Shown: positions 33,546-45,295, counted from the stretch's first letter. The stretch: DNA of 64,000 nucleotides from Anniella stebbinsi (GCA_029215795.1 JARDYH010000004.1:198634017-198698016); one strand, 5' to 3'. A program made the numbers and translations. Notes: generated by a model not told the origin, from the letters alone.

Positions 33546-34837
33546 TAGCCTTTGATGATAATGTCCTGCATATCTCATAGACTGAGAACAGATGTATATT
33601 TTACACCAAGAGTAGGAAGCTTTGAAGGTTCTGGGGGCCAATTTCCACTTTCCCTTGTCCCACTGGCAGCTACACCTTCCCGTGCTACCAGAGAAATCAC
33701 CACCGCCAAATTGCTGCCAAATTTTGGTGGCAATTCAGCAATGAGAAACACACACTTTTTAAACTTTCAAACGATTGGCATTCGTTTAATGCAAAATTTC
33801 ACTTTTGAAGTCCCAGGGAAGCATGATTTTACATTAAAACAAGATGTGCACTGTCCGCATGCCTTGTTTCAAAGTGAAAATGTAGCATTCTTAGATAACT
33901 GATGAAATTCAGTGGCAGTTTGGCAGCATGGAGGCAACCAAATGAGAGCAGCAAAAAAGACATGGTGCATGTGGCCTATGGGTTGCCCCCTCTGCTTTAC
34001 ATTCTCCTCAGGGATGTTGATCTTCATGGTGAATTCCACACCCACCCCATTCTCGGCCATATCGTTTAGTATAACTCACCAACAGCAAGAGCCTTTGACG
34101 TCCATCACTGTCAAGAAAGTCAATTAAATGAAGGCCTCATCTCACATGGTAAATTCTATAAGCAACAGTGGTGTGGATAGAGATGGGACTAGAGATAGGA
34201 CTTCCACCATGGAGTTCGTGGGTCCCAGAGAAGATGTTGCATATTGACTCATTTTGCATCTTCCCACATGATGGGCTTTTACTGTTATCACTTCAAGACT
34301 TGGAAAGCCTATTTGGTTGAGAGAGCGACAGAGAGGGTGGGAGGGAGGGAGAGCCATTTATATTCTGTACAATTTATAATTAACATTTGAATTAAGGAAG
34401 CCAGACAAATAAAGTAGATTATTTCTTAAACATCTAACAGCCTCATCTTGAGTAGTCTCTTTGGCATGTTTTAACCTATAATGCAGCACTGTCAGCTCAT
34501 AACAAACCACCTGGAATGTTGCTCTGTACTGCCAGCAATTTTCTTAACAATTAGGAACTGTCTCAGTGTTACCTGATATAAAGCTGTCAAGTCCCCATAA
34601 TTGTACCGATATAATAGTACTGGTTCAATCTTGGTTCCATAAAATTTCAAACCTGCTGTCTATGAAGATCTTTACATTCTATTAAAAAAAACCACATACC
34701 TAATATACCATTTATTGCCGGTTTTCTATTACTTGAAGAAATTGCTGAATCATAAAGGGCATCTAGTTTATCTCTGTTTCTATGCCACACAGAGATATGG
34801 AGTCAATTTTTGCAATGGAGGCCACAGAAAACTGAGG
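33546..34837. other. Unannotated DNA
   Basis: No gene is recognised. Part of 33600-33880 has diverged transposon-like text. The stretch 34430-34700 is repeat-poor. Confidence 0.3.
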
Positions 34838-34976
34838 CCAGATCTACACCAAGCAGGATATGACAATTTGAAAACGGTTTGAAAACTGTATATGGAGTGT
34901 GTCCTGGTCCCCAACAGTTGTCACTACTATTATATACCATTTTAAAGCAGTAGTGCAGATCCTCTCTGAGTTTAGG
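34838..34976. repeat. Dispersed TIR-like repeat (CAGATCTACACCAAGC)
   Basis: CCAGATCTACACCAAGCAGG and the following TTTAAAGCAGTAGTG recur as the reverse complement at 60172-60298. Two copies in opposite orientation, with similar internal spacing, suggest one DNA-transposon family. Confidence 0.55.
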
Positions 34977-34999
34977 ATAGAAGCGTCAAATCATTCAGA

Positions 35000-35510
35000 A
35001 AATTTATTTATTTATTTATTTATTGCATTTTTATACTGCCCCATAGCCGAAGCTCTCTGGGCAGTTCACAAAAATTAAAACCATGAAATCATTTTAAAAA
35101 TATAAAACAAGCCACAATCTAAAAACACAAAATAACATACAATATAAAAACACAACCAGAATAAAACCAAGCAGCAGGAATTAATACAGATTAAAATACA
35201 AATTTAAAACAGCAAGGATTAAAATTGAGTTAATTTAACTGTTAAAATACTGGGAGAATAAAAAGGTCTTCACCTGGCGACAAAAAGAGTACAAAGTAGG
35301 TGCCAGGTGAACCTCTCTGGGGAGCTCATTCCACAGCCGGGGTGCCACAGCGGAGAAAGCCCTCCTCCTAGTGGCCACCTGCCTCACTTCCTTTGGCAGG
35401 GGCTCACGGAGAAGGACCTCTGTAGATGATCTTAGGGTCTGGGCAGGTACATATGGGAGGAGGCGTTCCTTTAGATAACCTGGCCCCAAACCGTATTTTA
35501 GGACTCAAAA
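35000..35510 (-). pseudogene. LINE family B: RT C-terminus, 3' UTR and (TTTA)n tail
   Basis: The frame at 35235-35489 reads PGYLKERLLPYVPAQ, then AFSAVAPRLWNELP and FCRQVKTFLFS before a stop, the standard L2/CR1-type C-terminus. The 3' UTR contains TATACTGCCCCATAGCCG and ends in a TTTA run (35002-35025). It is 5'-truncated with no RT core. Confidence 0.82.
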
Positions 35511-35892
35511 TGGAGGGGAAGGCAAATCTCTCCCCCAACCCCAACAGAGTGACTCACTCATTTGACCTGTGCAATCAATTATATTTAAAGCCTTGAGTCC
35601 CAACCTTGATCAAACTCTTCCATCAAGTTTTTCTGAGGGAAATGTAATGGGCAAAATGTCACCCCAAATCTTGTCTTCACAGGAACTTCTTGGTGTCACA
35701 AAGAAAAGAGAGATGGAATATTCAACATGGTTAAACATTAGCCTTTAAAAATATGAGCAAAAGCGTCTGTCTGTATGTTCTGCTGCAGCACTTTTGAAAG
35801 CAATGGAATCACACAGGCATACAAAATTTGTTTAGACGTAAGTCACTATTTGATCATTCGCCCGCTCTCATGTTGCCTGACCCTGAGACACT
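35511..35892. other. Unannotated DNA
   Basis: No element or gene recognised before the target duplication of the next element. Confidence 0.35.
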
Positions 35893-35900
35893 GTATTAAC

Positions 35901-38757
35901 TAGGGATGTGCACTGACCCCCCGGATCGGATCGGATAGCGGATCGGAATCGGACCTGGGGGGTCGGATCGGATCGGATCGGATCGGAGGCTGGTCGGATC
36001 GGATCGGACCAGATGTCCGATCCGGATCGGACGCCATTTTGAATGCTTTTTCCCATAGCCAAGTATTGTTTTACAAAAACGCCTATAACTTTTTCATTTT
36101 TAAAGATAGAAGGATGAAACTTGGGCACATTGTAGACTGGTTAGGGGTAGTTGTCTGTGAGAAATTTCAGAAAGATTGGTGCATGCATTTTGTGGCAATT
36201 AATTTTTTAATAAATACCCAGGAATGCCTATAACTTTGTCATTTTTAAAGTTACACACATGAAACTTTGCCACATTGTAGGGGGTACCTTGGGACCTATG
36301 TGTGTGAAATTTCAGAAACGTAGCTGCTTGTCTTGTGTGGCAATTAATTTTTAGAAAAATGGGTAGTAGTGGGGTAAATACAGTTACGCCTCCCATTTTT
36401 TTATTTTTGAAGATACAAACAGGAAACTTGGGCACATTACAGGTACCACTTGCCTTGATATGTGTGTGAAATTTCAGAAACATTGGAGCTTTCCTTGTGT
36501 GGCAATTAATTTTTGAAACAATGAGGAAAGAAACACCTATAACTTTGTCATTTTTAAAGTTACACACATGAAACTTTGCCACATTGTAGGTGGTACCTTG
36601 GGACCCATGTGTGTGAAATTTCGGAAACGTAGGTGCTTGCCTTGTGTGGCAATTAATTTTTTAATAAATACCCAGGAATGCCTATAACTTTGTCATTTTT
36701 AAAGTTACACACATGAAACTTTGCCACATTGTAGGCGGTACCTTGGGACCTATGTGTGTGAAATTTCGGAAACGTAGGTGCTTGCCTTGTGTGGCAATTA
36801 ATTTTAGAAAAATGGGTAGTGGTGGGGTAAATACAGTTACGCCTCCCACTTTTTTATTTTTGAAGATACAAACAGGAAACATGGGCACATTACAGGTACC
36901 ACTTGGCTTGATATGTGTGTAAAATTTCAGACAGCTGGGTCCAGGCATGTGGTGGCAAGGTATTTTTGAAACAATGAGGAAAGAAACGCCTATAACTTTT
37001 TTATTTTAAAAGTTAGAAGTCTGAACATTGCTCACTTTGTAGATGGGTTAGGGGTAGATATGTGTCAGAAATTTCAGAATGATAGGTCCAGGCATTTGAT
37101 GGCTATGGAATTTTTAAATTACATGTTTCAAAAAAATTTCTACAGAGGCCAGGTCTTCCCCTCCCGCTTCCCGCGAAGAAAAGGAAACACTCTCTCGTCT
37201 CGATCCCTTTGATCCTTGGTAGTATCCATTACAGGGCTCGTGTCTGCTTGAGTACAAAGTGAAAGCAGACACGAGCCCTGTAATGGATACTACCAAGGAT
37301 CAAAGGGATCGAGACCAGAGTGATCCTTCCTTGCACGCATGGCTGCAAAACTCAGCTAGGCTCAGCCGTTCTGCTTGAAAAGTGAAAGGAGGAAAGGAAA
37401 CACGAGCCCTGTAATGGATACTACTAGCAAGGATCAAAGGGATCGAGACGAGAGAGTGTTTCCTTTTCTTCGCGGGAAGCGGGAGGGGAAGACCTGGCCT
37501 CTGTAGAAATTTTTTTGAAACATGTAATTTAAAAATTCCATAGCCATCAAATGCCTGGACCTATCATTCTGAAATTTCTGACACATATCTACCCCTAACC
37601 CATCTACAAAGTGAGCAATGTTCAGACTTCTAACTTTTAAAATAAAAAAGTTATAGGCGTTTCTTTCCTCATTGTTTCAAAAATACCTTGCCACCACATG
37701 CCTGGACCCAGCTGTCTGAAATTTTACACACATATCAAGCCAAGTGGTACCTGTAATGTGCCCATGTTTCCTGTTTGTATCTTCAAAAATAAAAAAGTGG
37801 GAGGCGTAACTGTATTTACCCCACCACTACCCATTTTTCTAAAATTAATTGCCACACAAGGCAAGCACCTACGTTTCCGAAATTTCACACACATAGGTCC
37901 CAAGGTACCGCCTACAATGTGGCAAAGTTTCATGTGTGTAACTTTAAAAATGACAAAGTTATAGGCATTCCTGGGTATTTATTAAAAAATTAATTGCCAC
38001 ACAAGGCAAGCACCTACGTTTCCGAAATTTCACACACATGGGTCCCAAGGTACCACCTACAATGTGGCAAAGTTTCACGTGTGTAACTTTAAAAATGACA
38101 AAGTTATAGGTGTTTCTTTCCTCATTGTTTCAAAAATTAATTGCCACACATGGAAAGCTCCAATGTTTCTGAAATTTCACACACATATCAAGGCAAGTGG
38201 TACCTGTAATGTGCCCAAGTTTCCTGTTTGTATCTTCAAAAATAAAAAAATGGGAGGCGTAACTGTATTTACCCCACTACTACCCATTTTTCTAAAAATT
38301 AATTGCCACACAAGACAAGCAGCTACGTTTCTGAAATTTCACACACATAGGTCCCAAGGTACCCCCTACAATGTGGCAAAGTTTCATGTGTGTAACTTTA
38401 AAAATGACAAAGTTATAGGCATTCCTGGGTATTTATTAAAAAATTAATTGCCACAAAATGCATGCACCAATCTTTCTGAAATTTCTCACAGATAACTACC
38501 CCTAACCAGTCTACAATGTGCCCAAGTTTCATCCTTCTATCTTTAAAAATGAAAAAGTTATAGGCGTTTTTGTAAAACAATACTTGGCTATGGGAAAAAG
38601 CATTCAAAATGGCGTCCGATCCGGATCGGACCTCATCGGATCGGATCGGATCGGATCGGAGGTTGTCCGGATCGGATCGGATCGGATCGGATTTTCCCGA
38701 TTTTGGGTCGGATCGGATTCGGATCGTGGATCGGATCCGATCCGATGCACACCCCTA
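35901..38757. mobile_element. Complete foldback hAT (family F), 2,857 bp, perfect TSD
   Basis: The ends are TAGGGATGTGCA and, at the right, TGCACACCCCTA. The 8-mers GTATTAAC (35893-35900 and 38758-38765) are identical, so this is a hAT insertion. Two arms of about 1.35 kb (35901 to about 37245 and about 37400 to 38757) are near-perfect inverted copies. Each arm has a GGATC-rich subterminal stretch and seven modules of 145-160 bp; right-arm modules start near 37531, 37683, 37842, 37988, 38135, 38297 and 38442. The centre has a second hairpin (about 37197-37316). There is no transposase. The repeated open frames are module artefacts. Confidence 0.93.
37197..37316. other. Central hairpin of the foldback hAT
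   Basis: GCAGACACGAGCCCTGTAAT and its reverse complement face each other around the GAGTACAAAGTGAAA turn near 37255. A second copy of the right half follows at about 37400-37460, so the centre duplicated once. Confidence 0.8.
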
Positions 38758-38765
38758 GTATTAAC

Positions 38766-39253
38766 CTGAGGTGGACCTGGAGGTGAAAGGTTACCTGACC
38801 TCAAGGTGAGCCATCAGCAGCCGCTTCTGTACCATCTCAGCTAGAGGACATAGCTCTTCTATCATCTGACTCTGATGATGACTCCCCTACAGCTTCTCCT
38901 GTCCCTCAGCCATGCAGAAACAGACATCTGACCTTTGAGAACCAGTCAATATCCAGCAGGGATGGAACCACTCAAAGTCCAGGCTATGCTAGTCTTCTTA
39001 TGATCTCAGTGGACTGCAATCCTTTAAGGGGACATCAGCTTGTTATGGGGGAATACTCCAGCCTGCACTAAGCTATCCAAGGTCTTGATGCGACCAAGAA
39101 CAGTTAGTCAGTGCTGTGCTGCAGTGTCTTTCCCTTCCCTTGACCCTCACAATTAGTCAACACACACTTTTGTAGTGTTGGTAAGGTGAGGAGGAGAGAA
39201 AACATGGTTGCCAAATAATGCTTTAGAATTGTCACACAGATACATACCAACAC

Positions 39254-39293
<40 letters not shown>

Positions 39294-39634
39294 TGAAATG
39301 TTGCAGTATTTTTAATTTCATACACTTTTTTACTGCATACATTTTCTCCTTTTCCCTTTTACGTGAACATAGTCAATGTTGCCATTGTTTCCTTTCCTTT
39401 GGTCATTCAGGTGATGTGGTAGCCATTACCTGTGTGCAGCTTCCATAGTACTGAGATAACATCTTAATGAACCCACCATGTATGTGGGGTGGATCATGTG
39501 GGACTTTTCCATGGAACTGGCAACCCAAGGTGCCAATTCCATGGGGAAGATGCACAAAATCGGCTGCACCCACATGATGGAGTCATGTAGATATTGTTCC
39601 CAGCTGAATAGGAAACACTCATGAGATCCCTCAG
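38766..39634. other. Unannotated DNA with a (GA)n run
   Basis: A GA microsatellite of about sixteen units lies at 39259-39290. The rest shows no recognised element. Confidence 0.4.
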
Positions 39635-39816
39635 ATGTAGAGATGGGAGAGACCATTTCAGTTTGGTTTTGTTAAGAATTTACTAAAACTTGCAAAGTTC
39701 TCCATGTTCAGGACCAACTTGAGATTTAAAATACACTCACACACACACATTCAAATTAATTGCAAGAGAAAGCAAAACTGACAGATTTGTTCATCCAAGC
39801 TCAGTGTTTAATTAGG
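39635..39816. mobile_element. Possible hAT-like fragment
   Basis: TAGAGATGGGAGAGACCATT and TTTACTAAAACTTGCAAAG resemble text at 41017-41140 (TTTACCAAAACCCACAAAA). It is probably the remnant of one diverged hAT-like family. Boundaries are uncertain. Confidence 0.3.
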
Positions 39817-39824
39817 GTTTCCAT

Positions 39825-40906
39825 TAGGGGTATGCATGGGAGGAAAAATTGTATCAGAATCAGGACCTCAGATTTTGCCTTGAATCGTATCACCCAAAAT
39901 CGGATATCCCGCGAATCGGATCGGATCCAAATCCAATATGAAAACCGGACGTCCGATTTTAGAATTGGATGCCATTTTAGGTGTTTTTGCCATAGGCTTG
40001 CATTGGAGGAAAGAAAGCATTCCTCCATGCAAGTCTATGGGGAAAACATGGAGGCGGATGAGTGGGGACCTAACTCCCCCTCCCTCCCTCCCCCTCCCTC
40101 CCCCCCACTCACGCTCCTTACCTGCCACGACTGTCTGCTACTGCCTGCTGCCACCCACTGCTGCCCACTGCCACCCACTTCTTCCATCTACTGAGAAACA
40201 GGCTTTGCAGTCTGTTCCACAGTAAAGCGATGGCGCAACAGGTGACGTCATCACCCAGCGCTCTGGCACTCTACTGAGAAGCAGGCTGCAAAGGCTAATT
40301 CTCAGTAGATGGAAGAAGTAGGCGGCAGCGGGCGGCCCTGGCAGGTAAGGGGGGACCTCCCTCTCCCTCTCCCTCCTCTTCCCCCTACTCACGCTCCTTA
40401 CCAGCTGGTGTTCCGCGCTGCTGTCCGCTGCTTCTGTACTACTGATAAACAGGCCAGTAAAGCAATGGCACACCAAGTGATGATGTCACCCGGTGTGTCA
40501 TAGCTCTATTGTGGAACAGGCTGCAAGGCCTTTTTCAAAGTAGTATGGAAGCAGCGGGCAGCAGTGGACGGCAGCAAGGAGGCAGCAGGTAAGGAGGATG
40601 AGTGGGGGGAGGGAGGGAGGGAGGGAGGGAGGGAGAGAGAGATCCCCACTCACCCACCATCATGTTTTCCCCATAGACTTGCATTGGGGGAAAGCTTTCT
40701 TTCCCCCCAATGCATGCCTATGGTGAAAACACAAAAAATGGAGGTCCAATTTTCTGATTTTTCCAGATTAAAATCAGAGAAAAAATATTGGATCGGAAAA
40801 AAATCGGATCTCCAATTTTTCATATCGGAATCGGTATCGGATGGCCGATATCCTCCAATTTTAATCGGAATCGGATATCGGATCCAATGCAATGCACATT
40901 CCTAGT
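39825..40906. mobile_element. GC-rich foldback hAT (family G), 1,082 bp
   Basis: Starts TAGGGGTATGCATGG and ends TGCACATTCCTA. The flanking 8-mers GTTTCCAT (39817-39824) and GTTACCAT (40907-40914) differ at one base. Subterminal CGGATCGG/ATCGGA motifs surround a palindromic core with CAGGTAAG at 40342 and 40586, CTTACCTG at 40117 and an exact TGACGTCA at 40243-40250. A GGGA run lies at 40605-40635. No transposase. Confidence 0.88.
40243..40250. promoter_or_regulatory. TGACGTCA palindrome (CRE consensus) in the hAT core
   Basis: An exact match to the CREB/ATF site, at the centre of a longer near-palindrome GGTGACGTCATCACC. Related TGACATCA or TGATGTCA strings occupy the same core position in the other family G copies. 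Binding is not shown by sequence alone. Confidence 0.4.
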
Positions 40907-41016
40907 TACCATATATATTTTCTCTGACATTTCTAATCTTTAATAGCTATATGGCAGGCAAATACATAATGGTCCTCTCCTTGCTGGGATAAGCAAACCT
41001 ATTGGATTTGGCTGAT

Positions 41017-41335
41017 GCAGTAGAATGAGAATTTTGTTTCAATTAATTTATAAGATTTTACCAAAACCCACAAAATTCTCCATATCTGGAGAAAGAATCT
41101 TGAGATTTCAAAGAGATTAAAATGCAGGAGAAATCAAGACTAAGATATTTGCCTATTACTGCTTCTGCTTTGCTGATTTTATATATATGGCACCCGGATG
41201 TATGTTGAGTTTTTCCTCACCATATGCCCTTAACACCTTTTAACACCTTTTCAACATCTTTTAAACATCTTAACTATTTACTCTAAGCTGCCTTGAGAAA
41301 ACAGCTAAAATTATTAAATAAATCAATAGCCATGG
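41017..41335. repeat. Diverged hAT-like and LINE-tail fragments
   Basis: The text at 41017-41140 resembles 39660-39760. The stretch 41220-41325, ending TAAGCTGCCTTGAGAAAAC and ATTAAATAAATCAATAG, looks like the 3' tail of a LINE on the plus strand. Both are weak. Confidence 0.35.
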
Positions 41336-41899
41336 TCCTACCATCAACTATGGAGAGGTAGCAAAGTGATGAGATACATCTATGCAGTAAGAATGTCTAG
41401 CTGTTATTGGAAGATGCAGTTGTCATGGTGATGCTGCTTTTAATGGCAGCCACAATGGCAAGGGTAACGTGTGTACTGGCTCTTATTGTTAGAGTTTGCT
41501 GAAGATGTTATGCTCTAATGTACAGCTATGAAACAATTAAGGTAATGGGCATGTAGTTGGCAATATGTCTTCATTCTCTATATTAAAGACAGGACACACT
41601 TTCAGCCTACTGTTCTTTAGGAGAACTCATATTGACAAATGACACCATTTTAAGTGCCTTCTGCCAATAACTGTTGCCTCTCCTGATGCCCTCTGCCAAT
41701 AATAATGACTACTTCTTAAAGAGAGCAATTAATGAATATCTCTAAATGACCTTTTAACTTCAAAGATGTTCTAAACAAGTGAACACTTACTATGCTGCAG
41801 CATTATTATTATTTTTTTAAAGAACTTACCATTGATTTTGTGGGCAAACTAAATGGTATACTTCACTGTGGCTAGGGATGAGTGAGGAATTAGTTAGCT
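41336..41899. other. Unannotated, repeat-poor DNA
   Basis: AT-rich and free of recognised elements (for example GAGCAATTAATGAATATC near 41723). It is a candidate for conserved non-coding DNA only on composition. Confidence 0.3.
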
Positions 41900-41996
41900 T
41901 CACATTTTAATACCACCCAGAAAGCTTTGGCTATGAGGCAGTATATAAATGCTAATAATAATAATGATGATCATGATGATCATGATGATGATGATG
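41900..41996 (+). mobile_element. LINE family B 3' tail with (ATR)n microsatellite
   Basis: ACCACCCAGAAAGCTTTGGC and AGGCAGTATATAAATGC match the family B tail. An ATA/ATG/ATC microsatellite follows at 41955-41996. Confidence 0.6.
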
Positions 41997-42769
41997 CAAG
42001 ATGACCCAATTCAAATCCCTCAGAACTGAATGCAGACCTGAACAAGCAGGCTTTGCTTGTTAAGTATTCTTTTCTATTGGATTCAGAGATGGCAAGAGAC
42101 TTTGGGAGGAGTTCAAAATGAGAACTCCCCCAAACCCCGTTTGAGCAGTCTGTTCCCCAGTGTGTGAGATTCGTTCCTCTTTGAGCTGGGCCCAACTCAA
42201 AATGGAGGTTGCTATCTGTCCCCTGGTGCTACCCAGCCTTGCACCGCAGTTCGCCCACCCCATTTCCCTGACCCTCCCCCCAAATTATTTATTTTGAAGA
42301 AAAGGGAGGTAACAGGCAGTGATGAGGGCTCACTTTCACACAGGAATGGGCACAACAAAGAATTGATGTGTAGAGCTTGTAATTTTCAAATCATAAGACC
42401 CATGGTTCCCACCCAAGAAGAGGCCTTGTAGGACCTCACCTCATAATAGTGAAGCATCATCAACACTGCCAGTTACTGCTCCCTATTCCACAATGGTAAG
42501 CCTCTTTCTTTCTTTTTGCTGCTTGAGGCATAGGACTAAAAGGGATGGGATAAGCCTTGTTTCATCCATCTAGATGTTTCAAAGCTACCTTTTGAACAGG
42601 ATTGACAGGATAGGAACATTTGAGAGCTGAAATCAGGCATGAGGTGGGGGAGAGGCTTCTACATCTTTAATTTGGGTCAGTTCTTGCATTGCAATTTATA
42701 ATTGCTTATTTTTTGTTATATATATTCTTTTACTGTAAATCGTGTTGAGCTTGTGGAAAAAACCCTGTG
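41997..42769. other. Unannotated DNA
   Basis: No gene or family recognised. Confidence 0.35.
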
Positions 42770-42885
42770 GTGTCCTCCAGATGTGTTGGACTACAACTCC
42801 CAGTATGCCCCAGCTAGCTGTGCTGGCTGGGGCATGTTGGGAGTTGCAGCTCAACACATCTGGAGGACACCAGTTTGGGGGAAAG
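42770..42885. repeat. Short palindromic repeat (GTCCTCCAGATGTGTTGGA type)
   Basis: GTGTCCTCCAGATGTGTTG at the left pairs with CAACACATCTGGAGGACAC at the right, with GGGAGTTGCAGC/ACAACTCCCAG inside. This is a very common amniote palindromic repeat. A half copy lies at about 52598-52650. Confidence 0.75.
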
Positions 42886-42987
42886 CTGGTATTGAGAGAC
42901 AAAAGGAAGAAGACTTCATGACAGAAGTTCAGAGTAAACTATGAAGAGGAAGAGACAGAGAAGATAGGTCCTGAGGATGCTGAAAAA

Positions 42988-43198
42988 AGCTAGTGTGGTG
43001 TAGTGTTTAGAGTTTTGGACTGGGAGTCAGGAGATCTGGGCTCTTGTCCCAACTTGGCCATGGAAGCTCACTGGGTGATTTTGGGCCAGTCACAGACTCT
43101 CAACCTCTCAGGGTTATTGTTGTGAGAATAAAAAGGGAGAAGAGGGTGATCGTGTATGCCACCTTGGGTTCCTTGAAGGGAAAAAGGTGGGATATAAT
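42988..43198 (+). mobile_element. Sauria-type SINE
   Basis: The tRNA-like head AGTGTGGTGTAGTG..TTGGACTGGGAGTCAGGAG is followed by the conserved body GGAAGCTCACTGGGTGA and GGGCCAGTCAC, and by the 3' end CACCTTGGGTTCCTTG, related to Bov-B LINE tails. This arrangement is characteristic of Sauria SINEs and points to a squamate host. Confidence 0.85.
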
Positions 43199-44052
43199 TG
43201 TGGACAGAGGGAGATAATAAAGAGACGAGACACAGAAAACGGGTTTAAACAAGGGCCACATTTTATTTAAAGATTTGCAAAGGGAATTCTATGGGGCATC
43301 CAGTATAGGCCTATCCACAGGCCTCTAATTTCCCCCGAATTGGGCGACCCATTTTTGCCTCGTGAGTAGGCACTATTACTTCGCCTCCCCACGGGCTGCC
43401 CCTATCGGGGTAGGGAGACCTTCCGGTGTCACCTCCCCCCAGGCCTCATGGCTCTGGGTAGGTGAGAAGTGTTGGTCTCAAAGGTAACCCTTATCTCCCA
43501 AGCTAGGCCATGGGTCTCAAAGCTGGGAGCCTCAGGTATTACCAGTCACCGCAAAGTGCCTGTGAATGCTCACCAATATTTATTTCCCGCTGGATGCCCC
43601 TTCCTATCCGCCATATTCAAAATGCAACCATGTTATGCGATTAGCCAAATTGCCTATTTAACTACACCCTGACCCATCTCACAGTGTGGAGTAGGTGACA
43701 AAACACATGGCCAATTCAGAATATGAGTAAAAAATTCCTACTCGGACCCCATAGGCAACCAGCGAACCCACACTGAGTACAGGGAGGGAGCCGCGCGAAG
43801 AAAGAGGAGGAAGGGGAGGGTGGCTCATGTTCTTACAGCCTTCCACCCCCTCCCCTCTGAGTGGTGCCACTTCCCGTTCCACCAATACAGAGCAGGCACA
43901 TCTCTTCACTCCTCCCCCCCCCCCACAAAAGCCTCCCCATGCCCAGGCCAGGGGCTGGGCCTGGCAGAATGGCCCATGCAATACATAAATCGATAACTGG
44001 TCTGGAGAACATTCTGCCCTCCCCCCAGTTACTATTCAGCAGTTGTTCCACA
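43199..44052 (-). mobile_element. Candidate solo LTR
   Basis: The ends form a short inverted repeat (TGTGGA at 43199, TCCACA at 44047-44052), as LTRs do. On the minus strand an AATAAA-like signal (about 43262-43270) lies about 65 bases before the end, which could be the R-U5 part. CpG content is high (for example GCCGCGCGAAG), suggesting a young copy. No internal retroviral sequence is present. The short flanks (ATAAT and ATCAA) do not form a clean duplication, so this remains tentative. Confidence 0.42.
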
Positions 44053-45167
44053 ATCAAATGAGGCCTACAACTACGTCTGAGTCCTGGACTGCACAGCTAC
44101 AGACAGGTCTTAAGAAATAACCTTACATTTGTTGAGCATATAATTATTGGACACCCCCTCCCCTCCATTTTGTTGAAGGACTTACTTCAAATTGTTGATT
44201 CATTTGAAATTTTGTTTTGCTTTATCCCCCACTTTCCCCTTCCCTGTTAAATTAATTCTAGCTCTCTCTCTCTCTCTGTTTCCCCACCACTACCCCCTTT
44301 CAGAAAACAGGGGTCCTGATGGGTTGGAGGCATCACACATCAGAATTCTTCTCCACAATGCCACAGGGTTGATCGTAGGGTAAGTCCACTTACATGGGGC
44401 AGGGGGAGTTAGTTTCCAAGATGATCTTCATTGTGACTAGTGCTAAGAACTAATTTCCCAGGGGACAATACAATAAGGCACATGAGTGCAGTGAGTACCA
44501 ACATTATGAACAGGGAGAGAACTTTCAGGAAACAAATTTGTATTCTTCTTTTCTGAACACGGGCCTAGAAAGCTCGTAATTGCTGAGCCAATTCCTGAGT
44601 CAAGGGACTCCTTCCATCACTACTTCTTTCTAAGCATGCAAAAACATCCCAATGTAACTCATAATTTGTCCTTTAAAATGCAGTGTACTACAACCAGGCC
44701 ATGTGAAACCGGGCTGGTCTGCAGACTAACCATGTAAACACAAATCAAATTCCCCAAGATGGTCGCTTCTCTATTTCCTACGAGAGCTTCTGATTTGGGT
44801 CTGTTCCAGGCTGACCAACAAAAGGAGCCTGATATTGTTATAAATTAATGTAATAGCCATCTGTTTAACTGGGAAATGTACAGTCTTGGATGATAACAAA
44901 TATCCATGTTCCTGTCAGTTTGCTCTAAAATGCATTTCAAATACCATACAAATGCTATTCCAGTGCCGTCTGAAGACATGCCTCATGCATTATTTAAGTA
45001 CAGGAAAGTACTGCAAAAAGAATAAAGCGGGGGTGGGGGGGTGCAAAGAGCTTTCAATCAAAACACTTTTGTTGTTTTCTCACCAAGCAGTGGAGGAGAA
45101 AAACTAATTTAAAAATAAAAATAAAGTGCCAGGCTCTTTGTTATCTCCAAGGCTGGTGTTAGTTGAG
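44053..45167. other. Unannotated DNA
   Basis: A CT run lies near 44262-44278 and a G run near 45029-45040. The region 44730-45110 is repeat-poor. No gene seen. Confidence 0.35.
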
Positions 45168-45295
45168 GTGTATGACAAAATTTCGTTCTGGTGTCTGCTG
45201 CTAGAATGAAACACCTTTAAGAAACCCTGTGTGTGTATACATCAAAATTTCAAAACTATGGTATGCTAGACCAGCTTCCTGGCAAATTAATACAA
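45168..45295. repeat. Dispersed repeat R2, copy 1
   Basis: TGAGGTGTATGACAAAATTT, TAGAATGAAACACCTTTAAG and CAGCTTCCTGGCAAATTAA match, in order, the stretch at 49267-49405. Family unknown. Confidence 0.6.

Noticed and set aside
36199..36582. Repeated open frames such as 36199-36582 (-), 38064-38447 (+) and 1538-1855 (+), which look like a protein family with internal repeats
   Set aside because: They are translations of the 145-160 bp DNA modules in the arms of foldback hAT elements, occur on both strands through the inverted repeat, and have no start or promoter context.
37531..38600. Regular repeats resembling a CRISPR array
   Set aside because: The units are 145-160 bp with conserved interiors, lie inside a hAT element as inverted arms and have no short-repeat, unique-spacer pattern. 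The host is clearly eukaryotic.
43199..44052. Complete endogenous retrovirus
   Set aside because: Only one LTR-like block is seen, with no internal coding sequence or second LTR.
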